Shown: positions 18,626-20,755 of the stretch, piece by piece
Numbering within the stretch: the first letter of the stretch is position 1
Layout of the letters: the number at the start of each line of letters is the position of its first letter
DNA from: Gammaproteobacteria bacterium
GTDB taxonomy: Bacteria > Pseudomonadota > Gammaproteobacteria > Arenicellales > JAOTYS01
Direction: 5' to 3'
Assembly: GCA_029861795.1 (NCBI GenBank)
Contig: JAOTYS010000028.1
Coordinates: forward strand, 1-20,755
Length of the DNA: 20,755 bases
Made by a program: the position numbers and the translations under genes
The notes under the pieces: model-generated
What the model was told of the DNA's origin: nothing
Databases searched by the model: none
What the model saw: only the letters and a program-made list of their open reading frames with translations

Positions 18626-19215
18626 TATGCCGCTCCGGCTACTTTCTGTTGATCGTCTTCTTCCTCAGGGCTTCGTTTGATTTCTTGGGTAACCCTAAGC
18701 GTAAACTTGCTAACGGGACTGCCATCTTTGCGCGAAACGTTTATAACATCTAAGTTTGGGTTGGCAAACCATTCTGAAGAATCTAGGTTGCGCATTAACG
18801 AAGAGATCCGGGCATTGGACTGAGCGAAACCGGTCAGTGTCATACCCTTACCTTGTTTTCTTAAGCCTGTAAGGTATACCCCTTTAGGTAGTTTTCGTAC
18901 CAGATCGTCAAATACGTGCACAATCTGGGTACGGTCACGCTGTAACTGTTGGATCACATCCATGCGAGCGATTAAGTCTGCCTTGCGCTTGCGGATAGCG
19001 TTGATCTCCTTAATGCTCTCCTCGACCTTGGCTATTTCCTGTTTCAAGTAGCCGTTCCGATTATTTTGGTGCTCAATCTTGCTGGTCATGTACAGGTGGC
19101 CTTGGAGCACTGCAAGCCCCATTAGCAACCAAGCGCCAATCCCGATGAACAACACTCTGCGGTCCAACTCACGACGGCGTATTTCGCGCCATGGTAACAG
19201 GTTAACTCTGGTCAT
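18625..19215 (-). CDS. pilN: Type IV pilus inner-membrane protein PilN
   Basis: A 196-residue membrane protein connecting cytoplasmic PilM to the periplasmic PilO/PilP. The N-terminus MTRVNLLPWRE is the conserved PilM-binding peptide. One membrane helix (about 21-42) leads to a coiled coil (about 47-95) and a periplasmic domain (about 100-180, with GVYLTGLRKQGKGMTLTGFAQS). The tail is acidic (PEEEDDQQ). The open frame extends ten codons further upstream to 19245, but the ATG at 19215 gives the conserved N-terminus and the 4-bp ATGA overlap with pilM, so it is the start. Confidence 0.96.
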   Translation of the reverse strand: MTRVNLLPWREIRRRELDRRVLFIGIGAWLLMGLAVLQGHLYMTSKIEHQNNRNGYLKQEIAKVEESIKEINAIRKRKADLIARMDVIQQLQRDRTQIVHVFDDLVRKLPKGVYLTGLRKQGKGMTLTGFAQSNARISSLMRNLDSSEWFANPNLDVINVSRKDGSPVSKFTLRVTQEIKRSPEEEDDQQKVAGAA

Positions 19216-20276
19216 TGGTCGAAGCTCCGCATTGCTAAGCCACATGCAACCATAAGCGAGGGCGCATCGTTGCCGAGTGCCTGCGGCTTGATGCGTGATG
19301 CTAGAGACATACTAGAGAATGGATTGGCAACGGCTGCAGGCACGCCCACACGATTAGCGATAAGTTCGTCGATGCCGGGTATCTGGGCACATCCGCCGGC
19401 TAAAAGTATCTGATCGACACTGTTAAACGCTGACGAAGAGTAAAAGAACTGCAGTGCCCTCATGGTTTCCTGACACATTGCCTCCATGAACGGTTGCAGA
19501 ATATCGGTTTGGTAGTTGTCGGGTAGACCACCGACTTTTTTGGCGAGACCGGCTTCCTCGTAAGATAGTCCGTAGCGACGCTGGATTTCCTCAGTCAACT
19601 GCCTGCCACCAAATGCGTGGTCACGAGTATATACCGAGCGGTTATGGTGCATGACATTCATGTGTGTGGTGCTGGCGCCAAAATCCAGGATAGCGACAGT
19701 CTTGTCCATGCCGCCGCCCGGGAGTTGCTCGGCAATTAGTGCGTAGGCACTTTCCATTGCGAAGGCATCAACGTCCACCACCGCCGGTGTCAGCCCGGTT
19801 TGTTCAAGACCCGCGATATAGTCATCCACCACTTCCTTGCGGCAGGCCGCGATGACCACTTCATCCTCATTGGGATTGGTCTCAGAAGGTCCAATGAGTT
19901 CGAAATCGAGATTGACCTCTTCCAGAGGATACGGGATATAGTGATCGGCCTCCATTTCGATCTGCGATTCCAGGTCGTTTTCGCGAAGACCAGACGGCAT
20001 GGTGATGGTCTTAGTGATTACATGGGAGGATGCGACCGCAACAGCGGCGTGCCGCGTCTTCGTGCCGGAGCGTTTAACTGCCCGGTCGACCGCACGGCCC
20101 ACTTGCTCAACGTCGGTGATCGCGTTTTCCACCACCGCATTTTGAGGCAAAGGCTCAACGGTATAGCGCTCTACGCGATAGCTCTGCCCGCTCTTGCTGA
20201 GTTCGAGCAGTTTGACCGCAGAGGCACTGATGTCAATGCCCATAAGCGGCGCGTTCTTTTTTTTGAATAGGCCCAA
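19212..20276 (-). CDS. pilM: Type IV pilus assembly ATPase-like protein PilM
   Basis: A 354-residue cytoplasmic actin-like protein that binds the PilN N-terminal peptide and connects the alignment complex to the pilus motor. GIDISASAVKLLEL (13-26) is the first phosphate loop, ILDFGASTTHMNVM (196-209) the second, and ILLAGGCAQIPGI (290-302) the adenosine motif. The start is TTG with AAGAGGT five nt upstream (20281-20287), giving the family N-terminus GLFKKKN. Codons 5-7 lie in an A8 run (20257-20264 as T on the plus strand), a possible slippage site. It is the first gene of pilMNOPQ and divergent from mrcA, the arrangement seen in pseudomonads. Confidence 0.96.
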   Translation of the reverse strand: MGLFKKKNAPLMGIDISASAVKLLELSKSGQSYRVERYTVEPLPQNAVVENAITDVEQVGRAVDRAVKRSGTKTRHAAVAVASSHVITKTITMPSGLRENDLESQIEMEADHYIPYPLEEVNLDFELIGPSETNPNEDEVVIAACRKEVVDDYIAGLEQTGLTPAVVDVDAFAMESAYALIAEQLPGGGMDKTVAILDFGASTTHMNVMHHNRSVYTRDHAFGGRQLTEEIQRRYGLSYEEAGLAKKVGGLPDNYQTDILQPFMEAMCQETMRALQFFYSSSAFNSVDQILLAGGCAQIPGIDELIANRVGVPAAVANPFSSMSLASRIKPQALGNDAPSLMVACGLAMRSFDQ

Positions 20277-20280
20277 GAAT

Positions 20281-20287
20281 ACCTCTT
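20281..20287 (-). promoter_or_regulatory. Ribosome binding site supporting the pilM TTG start
   Basis: On the minus strand AAGAGGT precedes TTG at 20276 with 4 nt between. No ATG is available in frame upstream of the conserved N-terminus, so this site decides the start. Confidence 0.6.
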
Positions 20288-20333
20288 ATTTTCCGATAGT
20301 TAGGGGCAATACATTTGAACTTGGGTTAGTATT

Positions 20334-20356
20334 GGCAACTATAGACTATAGCTGCC
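20334..20356. promoter_or_regulatory. 23-bp near-perfect palindrome between pilM and mrcA
   Basis: Arms of 11 bp, GGCAACTATAG (20334-20344) and CTATAGCTGCC (20346-20356), surround one central A. Ten of eleven pairs match; only 20338/20352 do not. Each arm contains CTATAG, itself a palindrome. It lies near the middle of the 170-bp divergent region and covers the proposed pilM -10 element, the expected layout of an operator. The regulator is unknown. Confidence 0.45.
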
Positions 20357-20374
20357 GAAAATGACAGATTTCAG
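20345..20374 (-). promoter_or_regulatory. pilM: Possible promoter for pilMNOPQ
   Basis: On the minus strand CTGAAA (20374-20369) is followed after 18 nt by TATAGT (20350-20345), four and five of six matches to the sigma70 consensus. A start near 20338 would leave a leader of about 60 nt. No equally good promoter for mrcA was found. Confidence 0.3.
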
Positions 20375-20446
20375 CGGCAATTTTCCGGTATCCTACGTAT
20401 CGCCGCTTAGAGCTCAGTAAGTTCGGCTGGCAAGTGTCGTTAGAAA

Positions 20447-20755
20447 ATGCACGTGATCACTTCAATCTTGCTTCGCGCTATGGCACTTGCCGCTTCGTTA
20501 GCACTGGCATTTGCTGTCGGGTTAGCTGTGGTGGTAGTCACCATAATGCCGCAGCTCCCCTCCATCGAGTCCCTTGACGATATAAAGCTTAAGGTGCCAA
20601 TGCGTATATACACCGCAGACTCACTTTTGATCGCGGAATTCGGGGAAGAACGGCGCATCCCGGTGCGGCGCGAAGAGGTGCCGGAGCAATTAATCAACGC
20701 GATTTTGACGGCGGAGGACGACGCTTTTTTTAGTCACTCGGGTGTCGATCTGATG
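20447..20755 (+). CDS. mrcA: Penicillin-binding protein 1A, N-terminal part
   Basis: The first 103 codons of a class A bifunctional peptidoglycan synthase (also called ponA); the window ends in frame. A short cytoplasmic start precedes one membrane anchor (about residues 6-34). The region MRIYTADSLLIAEFGEERRIPV follows, then the glycosyltransferase (GT51) entry LINAILTAEDDAFFSHSGVD, in which Glu90 is the catalytic glutamate of the ED-x2-F-x2-H motif. An in-frame stop (TAG) lies two codons upstream, so ATG 20447 is the first possible start; the ribosome binding site is weak. Its place divergent from pilM is as in Pseudomonas. The transpeptidase domain lies outside the window. Confidence 0.93.
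   Translation, partial: MHVITSILLRAMALAASLALAFAVGLAVVVVTIMPQLPSIESLDDIKLKVPMRIYTADSLLIAEFGEERRIPVRREEVPEQLINAILTAEDDAFFSHSGVDLM

Overview
The window reads as a chromosomal segment of a gammaproteobacterium with moderate GC content. The main evidence is gene order. Penicillin-binding protein 1A is divergent from pilMNOPQ, followed by aroK-aroB, gltB-gltD and hemE, which is the arrangement known from Pseudomonas and relatives. The gltB/gltD/pilQ/aroB proteins are also of the gammaproteobacterial type. No RNA gene, IS element, phage gene or CRISPR array is visible. I do not assign a genus.

Layout, left to right. (1) 1-243: no convincing gene. (2) 244-2440, plus strand: a membrane-anchored SGNH/GDSL-type hydrolase with an AlgJ/AlgX-like DxHW motif, then a multi-pass membrane protein of unknown function. 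This part looks accessory. (3) 2437-10203, minus strand: gltB-gltD-pyrF-hemE in transcription order, closely packed. It joins the two glutamate synthase subunits with OMP decarboxylase (last step of UMP synthesis) and uroporphyrinogen decarboxylase (heme). Its last gene meets the membrane-protein gene head-on with overlapping stop codons. (4) 10204-10543: divergent control region with a recognisable gltB promoter and a perfect 17-bp palindrome. (5) 10544-11521, plus strand: a secreted beta-propeller (PD40/TolB-like) protein. (6) 11574-12812, minus strand: a YbhN/LPG-synthase-type multi-pass membrane protein. Items 5 and 6 sit where a DamX-like SPOR gene is usually found between aroB and gltB. 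(7) 12920-14517, minus strand: aroK-aroB, shikimate pathway, overlapping by 4 bp. (8) 14731-20276, minus strand: pilM-pilN-pilO-pilP-pilQ, the type IV pilus alignment complex and outer-membrane secretin, with every junction overlapping by 1-4 bp. (9) 20277-20446: divergent promoter region with a 23-bp near-perfect palindrome. (10) 20447-20755, plus strand: the first 103 codons of mrcA/ponA, cut by the window edge.

Most of the window is conserved core machinery. The points most worth a second look are the two palindromes in the divergent control regions, PilQ with three AMIN-like modules, the gene pair occupying the damX slot, and the unrecognised membrane protein next to the SGNH hydrolase. 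I found no clear evidence of a new multi-gene defence or mobile system.
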